Assembly (NCBI GenBank): GCA_964468185.1 | Contig: CAYXTR010000008.1 | Coordinates: 97,857 to 161,856 of the forward strand | Length of the DNA stretch: 64,000 nucleotides | Direction of reading: 5' to 3' | Origin: JANQFV01 sp964468185 | Lineage (GTDB): Bacteria; Planctomycetota; Phycisphaerae; UBA1845; Fen-1342 | Part shown: positions 1-7,735 of the stretch, piece after piece | Layout of the letters: each line of letters opens with the position of its first letter | Position numbering within the stretch: the stretch's first letter is position 1 | Made by a program: the position numbers and the translations under genes | The notes under the pieces: generated by a model | Database searches by the model: none | What the model saw: only the letters and a program-made list of their open reading frames with translations | What the model was told of the DNA's origin: nothing

Positions 1-162
1 CCGAATCGAATTGTGATTAAGGCGTCCCCCAACCGATTTGAATCGGGCAACGTCGCGTACGAAAACTGCACATTCCGCAGCATGCCGTGTGCAGTAGCCG
101 TCGATTGCCAGCAGACCAAAGCCGTCATCGGCTTGACGAGTCCGGATTTGGCCAACGACTGA
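1..162 (+). CDS. C-terminal end of an unidentified protein (partial)
   Basis: Frame 1 is open from the window edge to TGA at 160-162 and gives 53 residues. The stretch 'NVAYENCTFRSM' resembles a coil of a right-handed parallel beta-helix repeat, which is common in secreted planctomycete proteins, but 53 residues are too few to assign a family. The gene starts outside the window. It converges on the zinc-ribbon gene on the other strand. I do not recognise it; the beta-helix idea is an inference only. Confidence 0.5.
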   Translation, partial: PNRIVIKASPNRFESGNVAYENCTFRSMPCAVAVDCQQTKAVIGLTSPDLAND

Positions 163-244
163 CAACCAGCGCCGCGAGAGCGGTCGATATGTTTGCGATG
201 GTTCACCCGCCCCGAGACCCCGAATCGCAGAACATCGCTCATTG

Positions 245-677
245 CTACTGCGCGTCCGCCCCGCACTTCGGACACACGCCGCTCACGTTGCCGGCCAGGT
301 CGTAGCCGCACTCTTTGCCCCCCCCGGGGTGTGAAATGTCGCGGCACGCGCCACCAGAGCAGCGCCGTAATACTCGCGAATGCGGCCGCGACCAGCCACA
401 TCGGTATGCGCATCATGAAGCCGAAGCCGAACTGCGCAATCCACAACGGCCCACGCGGCGGTTCGAGTGCCCAACTCAGGCGGTTTCCCAAAGGCAGATA
501 TTGAACGAGCCCCCGTCCCAACGGAGTGTTGTCCCATGTCTCAGGCCAGTACAGCGTAAGTTGTCCGCACGAGACGTCGGAACAGTTACCTAACCTGATG
601 CACTTCCAAAGAGACGCCACGCCTACGGCCAGGGCCGCAACGGTCGGGAGCGCGAATAGGCGGAACGCGGTACGCAT
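245..677 (-). pseudogene. Membrane protein with C-terminal zinc ribbon, frameshifted at a C8 tract
   Basis: Reading from ATG at 677, the minus strand encodes an N-terminal hydrophobic segment ('LPTVAALAVGVASLW'), a polar middle and a second membrane segment ('MWLVAAAFASITALLWW'). The frame is then lost at a run of eight C on the plus strand (318-325). One base less restores the frame and gives a C-terminal zinc ribbon, C-GYDLAGNVSGV-CPKCG, ending at TAG 247-245. The whole span is 433 nt, a multiple of three plus one. Planctomycete membrane proteins often carry this C-x2-C-GYDL ribbon; another lies at 42141-42536. The extra base may be a real mutation, phase variation in a homopolymer, or an assembly error. 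Confidence 0.6.
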
Positions 678-898
678 GGCCCTACCGCCGCTCACCGTGC
701 AAGCTGGAAGCTACTCCGATGCCGATATCTGGCTGCAACCAACCGGAAGTCAGTCCCCCATGGAGTGAGTTCCGCCCGCAACGGAATGAGGCCGGTCCCC
801 CATGGAACGCGGGAGAGCTCCGAGACTAGAGGGCGCGATAAGCAATCAAGAATAACTCCCGGCACCTCCCTGCGGCCCCCTCAAAATAAGCCCCCACC
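678..898. other. Gene-free stretch before the PadR promoter
   Basis: No convincing reading frame is present. The only local structure is a short direct repeat, 'gtcccccatgga', near 755 and again near 796. The 5' half could hold the promoter of the minus-strand zinc-ribbon gene, but I see no clear -10 element. Confidence 0.4.
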
Positions 899-927
899 TT
901 GACTTCGCCTATTTTGTGTCGTATACT
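899..927 (+). promoter_or_regulatory. Sigma-70 type promoter of the PadR operon
   Basis: TTGACT at 899-904 and TATACT at 922-927 are separated by exactly 17 nt, close to the housekeeping consensus. Transcription would start near 934, about 44 nt before the PadR ATG. It is the best -35/-10 pair I found in this GC-rich window. Confidence 0.65.
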
Positions 928-941
928 ATGTATGCCATAGT
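925..941. promoter_or_regulatory. Candidate PadR operator (perfect palindrome over the -10)
   Basis: ACTATG, a 5-nt spacer and CATAGT form a perfect inverted repeat that overlaps the -10 hexamer and the predicted start site. PadR repressors usually bind short AT-rich dyads in their own promoters, so this fits autorepression. Binding itself is inferred. Confidence 0.55.
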
Positions 942-977
942 CTCCGCTTTTCGTAGGTCACTTGTGAGGCCGACATC

Positions 978-1337
978 ATGCGAATCGAACGCGAACTCAT
1001 GCGCGGGGCCGGACCCGTCGCCGTCCTCAAGCTCCTCCAACGCCGCGAAATGTACGGCTACGAGCTGGTCGAGGCCCTCGCCCGGCAATCTGACGGCGTC
1101 CTGGCCATGGGCCAATCCACGCTCTACCCCATGCTCTATAACCTTCAGGCCAAGGGCTGGATCGAGGCCGAGGAACGCACCGCCGACTCCGGCCGCCGAC
1201 GAAAATACTATCGATTGTCGGAACGCGGGCGGAAGGAGCTCGCCCGTCAATCGGAACAATGGGAAGCCCTCGCCCGCGCCATGCGCTCGCTCGGGCTCGT
1301 GAGTGATCAGCCCGCCACCCGGGAGGTGCCGGCATGA
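978..1337 (+). CDS. PadR family transcriptional regulator
   Basis: This is a 119-residue winged-helix repressor of the small PadR subfamily. The recognition region is typical: 'YGYELVEAL' (about residues 33-41), 'STLYPMLYNLQAKGWI' and the wing 'GRRRKYYRLSERGR'. ATG 978 gives the usual family length. The stop overlaps the next start (ATGA at 1334-1337), so the membrane protein downstream is translationally coupled. In PadR plus membrane-protein pairs the repressor commonly controls its partner. The palindrome at 925-941 is the likely binding site. The ligand is unknown. Confidence 0.9.
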   Translation: MRIERELMRGAGPVAVLKLLQRREMYGYELVEALARQSDGVLAMGQSTLYPMLYNLQAKGWIEAEERTADSGRRRKYYRLSERGRKELARQSEQWEALARAMRSLGLVSDQPATREVPA

Positions 1338-3241
1338 ACATGGCTCAAACATCCCCCGGTGTGCGCCAGCCTTCGCTACTCCGGCGTGTTCTCTTCTCAA
1401 CGGTTGGCGATCTGCTGCGCGGCCGCCTCACACCACACGACCCGGCCGACGATCCTCTCCAGACGGCGGCGTTGCCCGAGCCGCTCCAACAGATGGTGCG
1501 CGACGTCACCCGCCGGACGCGACTCTGGCCCTCCGAGCGGGCCGCCGTCGCGCGCGAGCTGACCGCCCACTTCGAAGACGGTCTCACGAGCGGTGCCGCG
1601 GTGGAGGATCTCCGCGGCTCCTTCGGCGATCCGCGCTACACGGCGCGGCTGATTCGGCGGGCCAAGATTCGCAATCGCCCGCTGGTGTGGCGGGTGCCGG
1701 TCAATGTGGCCCGTGGCGTCTGCATCCTGGTGGGCGCGCTCATGGTCCTCTACGTGTTCCTGGCGATCTGGATCAGCTTCGGCACGGCCACCCTGACGCA
1801 AAACTACTGGAAGGCGTACAACGCGCCGGTGCGCGCCATGGCGGATGAAGAACGCGCCTGGCCGCTCTACCGCAAAGCGATATTCGCGCTCGAAGGTGCG
1901 GCGAGCAAGGACCTCCTCAAAGGCGACGTCACGACCGCGCGCGATGACTGGGACGAGACGGTTGCACTGCTGCGGCAGAACACCGCGGCACTCGCCCGCT
2001 TCCGCGAAGCAGCCGCACGCCCCCATCTCGGGCTGCTCGTCTCGCCACAGGTCGATCACGAGCTGGACGCGAAGTACAACAGCTTCACCGGCTGGTCACG
2101 CTACCCGCAGCCGGCCGCTCCCTCCCCCGATACCATCGACGACAACCCGCCGATCATAACCATGCCACTCCCGCCACTCGCCGCCCTGCGTACGGCCAGC
2201 AAGCTGCTCTGGCGCGACGCGCTGCTGGCGCTGGAGGAGGGTGACGCTGACCGCATGGTGGCGGACATCGACGCGACTCTCGGCATCGCCCGACAACTGA
2301 GCTACGACGACGCGCACCTGGTCACGCAACTCGTCTCCATCGCGGTTGCCGCCGGCAGCTTCGAGTTCATTCAGGATCAACTGGTGGAGCGCCCCGCCGC
2401 GCTCACAAACCGGCAATGGCTGTTGCTTGCCCATCGCGTTGCGGCCGTGCGCGGCGGCGGCCGAATTCGACTGACCTTCGAAGTCGAGCGCCACATGTTC
2501 TACGACATTCTGCAAAGGCTCTACACCGAGCAAGGCTATCCCGCCCACGATTTCGGTCCGCAGATGGCGTCGCTCAGCTCGTTGTCGTACAGCGAATACC
2601 AGGGCAGCTCACTCTACGCCCCCCTGACTGGCCCACTCGCCGCCACCTTCGTCGCCGACCGCGCCGAGATGCGTGCCAAGTACGATGAGTTGATGGACCT
2701 GACCGTCGCATTCGCGGACAAGCCGCTCTGGCAGCGCGACGCTGATCGCACATACGACGCACTCGTCGCAATCTCCGAGCCCGCACTGACCCGTTGGCGC
2801 TACTACCCCGTCGCGGTTCTGATGCCCGCGCTGGGCCGTGCCGCCCTCCTCGCCGAACTTGCCACGCAGCAGCGCGACGTCACCACCGTCGCGATCGCGC
2901 TCGAGCTGTACCACCGCGAACACGGCGAGTGGCCCGCGACCCTGGCCGATCTCACGCCGCGCTTCCTGCCCAGCGTCCCGCCCGACCGCTTTGACGGGCA
3001 ACCGCTCAAGTATCGCCTTGTGGACGGTGAGCCCTTGCTCTACTCAGTCGGCGTCGACCGCGACGATGACGGCGGACGGCTGATCCCGGCCGAGGGCAGG
3101 AATTTCGGGCTATCGCCTTACGAGCGCAACAAGCAAGCGCGCGAGTGGATCCCGCCCGCCACGATCGAGCAATGGCGCGGCACCGAGAAAGAACAGCAGG
3201 TCGACGGCGACTGGCTACTCTGGCCGCGGATCAGGGAGTAG
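1334..3241 (+). CDS. PadR-coupled membrane protein with HAAS-like N-terminus
   Basis: The product has 635 residues. Residues about 70-110 ('VARELTAHFEDGL' followed by a GDP turn) resemble the helical HAAS/permease-prefix region found next to PadR genes. One membrane helix lies at about 125-148, so the remaining roughly 480 residues should be outside the cytoplasm or on one face of the membrane. The C-terminus has 'GQPLKYRLVDGEPLLYSVG', a short motif that recurs in planctomycete hypothetical proteins. The start overlaps the PadR stop and has GGGAGGTG at 1321-1328 as ribosome binding site. No catalytic motif is visible. The role is unknown; co-regulation with PadR is the main clue. Confidence 0.7.
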   Translation: MNMAQTSPGVRQPSLLRRVLFSTVGDLLRGRLTPHDPADDPLQTAALPEPLQQMVRDVTRRTRLWPSERAAVARELTAHFEDGLTSGAAVEDLRGSFGDPRYTARLIRRAKIRNRPLVWRVPVNVARGVCILVGALMVLYVFLAIWISFGTATLTQNYWKAYNAPVRAMADEERAWPLYRKAIFALEGAASKDLLKGDVTTARDDWDETVALLRQNTAALARFREAAARPHLGLLVSPQVDHELDAKYNSFTGWSRYPQPAAPSPDTIDDNPPIITMPLPPLAALRTASKLLWRDALLALEEGDADRMVADIDATLGIARQLSYDDAHLVTQLVSIAVAAGSFEFIQDQLVERPAALTNRQWLLLAHRVAAVRGGGRIRLTFEVERHMFYDILQRLYTEQGYPAHDFGPQMASLSSLSYSEYQGSSLYAPLTGPLAATFVADRAEMRAKYDELMDLTVAFADKPLWQRDADRTYDALVAISEPALTRWRYYPVAVLMPALGRAALLAELATQQRDVTTVAIALELYHREHGEWPATLADLTPRFLPSVPPDRFDGQPLKYRLVDGEPLLYSVGVDRDDDGGRLIPAEGRNFGLSPYERNKQAREWIPPATIEQWRGTEKEQQVDGDWLLWPRIRE

Positions 3242-3426
3242 ACATCGTCGGTGGGCGGGTCGACCTCGCTGGCCTGCGTCGAGCATGTCGGGTTGGCGTT
3301 GGTGGGCTTCAAGCGGGTCAGCTTGCTCATTTCGTTTCATATCGTGGGGCCCCCCGGCCGGTCCCCCACTGCTGCCCGGGCGTTTATACTCTTGGCCGTA
3401 ACAAGAACCCGCCAGGAGACGCCGCT

Positions 3427-4806
3427 ATGCCGCACGCCGACGCACATCCGTTCGATGATCTGAACCGTCGCCAACTCCTCAAGCTGGGCGCCGCCGCCGG
3501 ACTCGGAGTTGCACTATCTTCTGGCCCACTCGCCGGCTGCACGGCAGGCCGCCACCGGCTGCAGCCCCAATCCGCCGCAACGCCCTTCGCCGCCCCACCA
3601 CTGGATGTCGTCCGCATCGGCTTCGTGGGTGTGGGCGGCATGGGCACGCACCACGTGCGCACGCTCACACGCATCACCGGTGCGCAGATCACCGCCGTCT
3701 GCGACATCCGCCCTGCCCACGCCGAACGTGCCCGCGACATCATCACCGCCGCCGGCCAGCCGGAGCCCACGCTCTACACGCGCGGCGAGCGCGACTTTGA
3801 GCGGCTGTGCGCCGAAGAAGATCTCGACCTGGTCTTCACCGCGACGCCCTGGCGCTGGCACGTACCCGTCTGCGTCGCCGCGATGACGAATGGCAAGCAC
3901 GCCGCCACCGAAGTCCCGGCCGCCACAACGATCGACGAATGCTGGCAACTGGTGGAAACCGCCGAGCGCACCCAGCGGCACTGCGTGATGATGGAGAACT
4001 GCTGCTACGACCGCGCCGAGCTCATGTGTCTCAACATGGTCCGCAAAGGACTGCTCGGCGAGGTATTGCACGGCGCGGGCGGGTATTGTCACGATCTGCG
4101 GGCGATCAAGTTCAGTGACACGGGTGAGGGACTATGGCGACGAGCGCATTCGGTGGCGCGCGACGCGAATCTGTATCCGACGCACGGCTTGGGGCCCGTG
4201 GCACAGTGCATGGACATTAATCGCGGCGACCGATTCGATTACCTCGTGTCAATGAGCGGCCCGTCGCGCGGCCTACAGGATTGGCGCGGCGAACACCTCC
4301 CGGCAGACGATCCGCGCCAGGCAGAGATATATCGGCTCGGGGATGTGAATATCGCGCTCATCAAGACCGTCAAGGGCCGAACGATCTACCTCGTGCACGA
4401 CACAAACTTGCCGCGCCCCTACAGCCGCCTGCACACGGTCCAGGGGACGAAGGGCATCTTCCAGAAATGGCCCAGCCGCGTGCACATCGAAGGCCGTAGC
4501 CCGGGCCACGGCTGGGAGAAGCTCGATCAGTACGCCGATTGTGAGCATCCCCTATGGACATCGGAGGTCGTCAAGCAGGCCAGCGGCGGCCATGGCGGCA
4601 TGGATTTTCTCGAGAATTATCGGCTGATCCAGTGCCTGCGCAACGGCGAGCCAACGGACATGGACGTGTACGACGCCGCGGCGTGGAGCGTCGTAACGCC
4701 CCTCACCGAGAAATCCAACGCCCGCCGCAGCGCCCCCATCGACTTCCCCGACTTCACCCGCGGCAAATGGAGAACGCGCCAGCCCCTGAGAATCGTCAAC
4801 GCATGA
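3427..4806 (+). CDS. Tat-exported GH109-type Gfo/Idh/MocA protein
   Basis: ATG 3427 is chosen because CAGGAG lies just upstream and a Tat signal follows: Arg14-Arg15 before a hydrophobic stretch ending 'LAGC', with a possible lipobox Cys38. A Rossmann nucleotide fold begins at residues 63-73 (GxGxxG). Motifs match glycosidase family 109 (alpha-N-acetylgalactosaminidase-like, NAD-dependent): 'TEVPAATTIDECWQLVE' in place of the usual EKP, 'ENCCYDR', 'GYCHDLR' and 'NLYPTHGLGPVAQ'. GH109 enzymes use a redox-assisted mechanism with bound NAD. The size (459 residues) fits. Substrate is inferred from the family. A general Gfo/Idh/MocA oxidoreductase is the alternative. Confidence 0.85.
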   Translation: MPHADAHPFDDLNRRQLLKLGAAAGLGVALSSGPLAGCTAGRHRLQPQSAATPFAAPPLDVVRIGFVGVGGMGTHHVRTLTRITGAQITAVCDIRPAHAERARDIITAAGQPEPTLYTRGERDFERLCAEEDLDLVFTATPWRWHVPVCVAAMTNGKHAATEVPAATTIDECWQLVETAERTQRHCVMMENCCYDRAELMCLNMVRKGLLGEVLHGAGGYCHDLRAIKFSDTGEGLWRRAHSVARDANLYPTHGLGPVAQCMDINRGDRFDYLVSMSGPSRGLQDWRGEHLPADDPRQAEIYRLGDVNIALIKTVKGRTIYLVHDTNLPRPYSRLHTVQGTKGIFQKWPSRVHIEGRSPGHGWEKLDQYADCEHPLWTSEVVKQASGGHGGMDFLENYRLIQCLRNGEPTDMDVYDAAAWSVVTPLTEKSNARRSAPIDFPDFTRGKWRTRQPLRIVNA

Positions 4807-4819
4807 GTAACCCCCTGGG

Positions 4820-4840
4820 GCACCGGTTTTCAACCGGTGC
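4820..4840. repeat. Hairpin after the GH109-type gene
   Basis: GCACCGGTT and AACCGGTGC pair perfectly around a 3-nt loop, 13 nt after the stop codon. There is no T-run, so it is not a classic intrinsic terminator. It shares its CACCGG core with the hairpin at 35787-35811. Confidence 0.5.
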
Positions 4841-4908
4841 AGTGCGCTCGTTAGAAATCAGTGCCACAGCGTAGCCCCGCCCGCGGTTTGAAATCGACAA
4901 AGATGTAG

Positions 4909-4930
4909 CGGCCGACGTCCCGGTCGGCCG
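4909..4930. repeat. Hairpin between the GH109-type gene and gspE
   Basis: CGGCCGAC and GTCGGCCG pair over 8 bp with a 6-nt loop. It lies in the 200-nt gap between two convergent genes and could stop transcription from either side, though it has no T-run. Confidence 0.4.
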
Positions 4931-5006
4931 TGCGTGACCATCGATATACCGTTCGCCAACTCAGCCTCGGATGCCTGATGCATCGGCAAGACTGAACCCG
5001 CGGCCG

Positions 5007-6737
5007 CTACGCACCCTTGGTCACACGCAACACTTCTTCCGGCGTCGTGACGCCTGCGCGGCAGAGGCGCCAACCTTCGTCGCGCATCACGACCAGGCCG
5101 TTTTCCCGGGCCGCGGCGAGGATCTGGGCGGCTGAGGCCTCGTTGAGAACGAGCTCGCGCAACTCGTCGTTCATGACCAGCAGCTCATACAGGGCCTTAC
5201 GGCCGCTGAAGCCGGTGTTGCGGCACTGTTGGCAGCCCTTGCCACGATGCAGCACTTCACCTCGCTCGTAGCCGAAGTCCGGCGGGAGCATGTGGGGGTT
5301 TTCCGGCTTGTACTCTTCCTTGCAGTGCTTGCAGATCTTGCGCACCAGACGCTGGGCCAGCACCGCTTCGATGGAGCTCGACACCAGGAAGGACTCAACA
5401 CCCATGTCCAGCAGACGCGTCGTCGCCGTCACGGCATCATTCGTATGCAGCGTGCTGAACACCAGGTGGCCGGTCAGCGAGGCGTTGATCGCAACCTCGG
5501 CCGTTTCCTTGTCACGAATCTCACCGACGAGGATGACGTCGGGGTCGTGACGCAGGAAGCTGCGCAGGGCGCGGGCGAAGGTCAGGCCGATCTTGGGCAG
5601 GATTTGCGTCTGGTTGATCCCTTCAAGGTAATACTCGATCGGATCTTCGATCGTGAGGATCTTATGCTCGGGGCTCACGATGCGCCGCAACGCGGCGTAC
5701 AGCGTGGTCGTCTTACCGGAACCCGTGGGACCCGTGACGAGGATGATGCCGTGCGGGCGGCGGATGAGCTCGTCGTAAGTCGCGAGCGTCTGGCCTTCCA
5801 TGCCGAGCGATTCCAGCTCGAGCTTGACCGAGGAACGGTCGAGGATACGCAGCACGATGCCTTCGCCAAACGCCATGTTCACGACCGACACACGCAAGTC
5901 GATCTCACGCCCGTGCGCCTTGATCTTGAAACCGCCGTCCTGGGGCATGCGGCGTTCGGCGATGTTGAGATTCGAGAGAATTTTGATACGGCTGATGATG
6001 GCGTTGCGGAAACGATGGATCTCGGGCGGGACATTCGCGATGTGCAGCACACCGTCGATGCGGTAGCGAACCTGGAAGTCCTTCTCGAATGGCTCGAAGT
6101 GGATGTCGCTGGCCCGCTGTTCAATGGCTTCGAGCAGAATCTCGTTCACCAGCTTGATGACCGAGGCTTCCTGCGCCATCTGAATGTCGAGGTCTTCCGA
6201 GTCGACGGAGCGTTCGTCGACGATTTCCAGACCGTCCTGCTCCTGGACCATTTCCTGGAGCACGTCGCCACCGACGCCGTAGAACTGGCGGATCATCTTC
6301 TGAATTTCGGTGCGGGTCGCGAGCACGGGCTCGACGGGCATATTGATACACGTCCGCACCTCGTCGAGGGCGTACATGTTGTACGGGTCGGCGGTAGCGA
6401 CCCGGACGCCTTTGCCGTTGCGGCTGATCGGCATGAGGCTGTAACGATGGACGAGGCGGCTGGGCACCATTTTGAGCAGCTCGCGATCGATTTCGTCCTC
6501 GCTGAGCTGCACGATGGGCAACATGAGCTGCTCGCTGAGGACTTCGAGCACGGCCTGCTCGCTGACCAGATCTTCGCGGATGAGGACCTGGTCGATGCGT
6601 TCCCCGCTGGACCGGCGCTGTTCGTTGGCCTGCTTGAGTTGCTCGTCGGTGATGAGCCCCCGGGCAACGAGTGCTTCCCCAATCGGCATGGCGTCATCCA
6701 ATTTCATATATGGCAAGAACTTAGCGTACAATGACAC
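5007..6737 (-). CDS. GspE/PilB-type secretion or pilus ATPase
   Basis: The 576-residue protein is a hexameric AAA-like ATPase powering type II secretion or type IV pilus assembly at the inner membrane. It has an N-terminal MshEN-type domain (about 15-150), Walker A GPTGSGKT (336-343), Asp box 'EDPIEYY', Walker B 'DVILVGEIRD' (400-409), the His box 'STLHTND', and a zinc-binding Cys tetrad at 469, 472, 502 and 505. The zinc module and length fit GspE/PilB and not the retraction ATPase PilT. The longest frame starts at GTG 6737; ATG 6707 (MKLDDAMPIGEA) is equally plausible. No other pilus or secretion gene is adjacent. Confidence 0.93.
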   Translation of the reverse strand: MSLYAKFLPYMKLDDAMPIGEALVARGLITDEQLKQANEQRRSSGERIDQVLIREDLVSEQAVLEVLSEQLMLPIVQLSEDEIDRELLKMVPSRLVHRYSLMPISRNGKGVRVATADPYNMYALDEVRTCINMPVEPVLATRTEIQKMIRQFYGVGGDVLQEMVQEQDGLEIVDERSVDSEDLDIQMAQEASVIKLVNEILLEAIEQRASDIHFEPFEKDFQVRYRIDGVLHIANVPPEIHRFRNAIISRIKILSNLNIAERRMPQDGGFKIKAHGREIDLRVSVVNMAFGEGIVLRILDRSSVKLELESLGMEGQTLATYDELIRRPHGIILVTGPTGSGKTTTLYAALRRIVSPEHKILTIEDPIEYYLEGINQTQILPKIGLTFARALRSFLRHDPDVILVGEIRDKETAEVAINASLTGHLVFSTLHTNDAVTATTRLLDMGVESFLVSSSIEAVLAQRLVRKICKHCKEEYKPENPHMLPPDFGYERGEVLHRGKGCQQCRNTGFSGRKALYELLVMNDELRELVLNEASAAQILAAARENGLVVMRDEGWRLCRAGVTTPEEVLRVTKGA

Positions 6738-6763
6738 ATCGCGGGCGCGCTGCCCCGTTGCAT

Positions 6764-6769
6764 ATTATA
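6764..6769 (-). promoter_or_regulatory. Candidate -10 element for gspE
   Basis: On the minus strand this reads TATAAT, 26 nt before the GTG start and 56 nt before the alternative ATG. No good -35 element is seen 16-18 nt upstream, so this is a weak call. Confidence 0.35.
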
Positions 6770-6967
6770 CGGAACCAAAGGGGCACGGTTGCACGTCGGC
6801 AGAAGTTATATTCGGCCCGACGCGGCGGCGGCGCGCGTTGGTTGGGGCCCGCTGGCGGGCTGATTGGCAGATGGCGGGGAGACTTCTCGATCCAGCGTGA
6901 CTACGGTAGGTTACGGACAGCACCCACGCGGGATGCGCGAGTTCGGTCCGAGATCAGGAGCGCTTCG

Positions 6968-7735
6968 ATGTTGCGACATGTTCTGATAACTGTTTCGATT
7001 GCCGCCTTGGCGACAGTGTCTCTCTGGGTGACGACGGGCTGCGAGCAGCAATCGCCGCCCCCCACCACCCAGGCGACCACCACGCAGCCGACGGGCGACG
7101 ACATCGCGGCGATACAGCGCCGACTGGCGACAAGCGCGGGCGAAGGGGACTCCGCGTCGGACATGCCCGCCCTGCCGCCGGGCCATCCGCCGATCGAGTC
7201 GGATGGTAGTCCGATGAAGATGCCCGAAATGTCAACCCCAATGGCACAGCAGGGCGGGGGCAGCCTGGTCTACGACGTCCCGGAAGCGTGGACGACGGAG
7301 CAGCCGAGTTCGAGCATGCGAAAGGCGCAATATCGGTTACCGGCTGCGGGCGAAGGCGAGGAATCGCCGGAGATGGTGCTGTTCCATTTCCCCGGCACGG
7401 GAGGCTCGGTTGAGGCGAATATCGAGCGCTGGCGAATGCAGTTTCGGACCGCGGCAGGCGAGCCGGTGCCGGCTGAGCAGGTGGAGCGCAGCACGCTCGC
7501 GGTCAATGACCTGAACGTGACGACGGTGGAGGTTGAGGGGCGTTTCATGCAGGGGTCGATGACGGGTGGACCCGCGGAGCCGACGGACGAGCGCTACCGC
7601 CTGCTGGCGGCGATTATCGAAACGCCGACGGGGCCGTGGTTCTTCAAGGCAACGGGGCCGGTGGAGACGATCAACGCGGCGCGCGACGACTTTCTGACGA
7701 TGCTTCGCTCGTTGCAGTTTGAGTCGGGTGAGTAG
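6968..7735 (+). CDS. Lipoprotein of unknown function
   Basis: ATG 6968 has AGGAG at 6956-6960 and begins a type II signal peptide ending 'TTGC', which makes Cys25 the lipidated residue. After a Thr/Gln/Pro-rich linker (about 26-90), the C-terminal domain of about 160 residues starts near 'YDVPEAW' and ends 'FLTMLRSLQFESGE'. It resembles small single-domain planctomycete lipoproteins that I cannot name. The last 65 nt overlap the end of the convergent radical SAM gene. The function is unknown. Confidence 0.75.
   Translation: MLRHVLITVSIAALATVSLWVTTGCEQQSPPPTTQATTTQPTGDDIAAIQRRLATSAGEGDSASDMPALPPGHPPIESDGSPMKMPEMSTPMAQQGGGSLVYDVPEAWTTEQPSSSMRKAQYRLPAAGEGEESPEMVLFHFPGTGGSVEANIERWRMQFRTAAGEPVPAEQVERSTLAVNDLNVTTVEVEGRFMQGSMTGGPAEPTDERYRLLAAIIETPTGPWFFKATGPVETINAARDDFLTMLRSLQFESGE

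Noticed and set aside
5229..6734. 501-residue frame opposite gspE
   Set aside because: It is an antisense shadow in GC-rich DNA: rich in His, Asp, Val and Arg, without any motif, while the minus strand has a full GspE.
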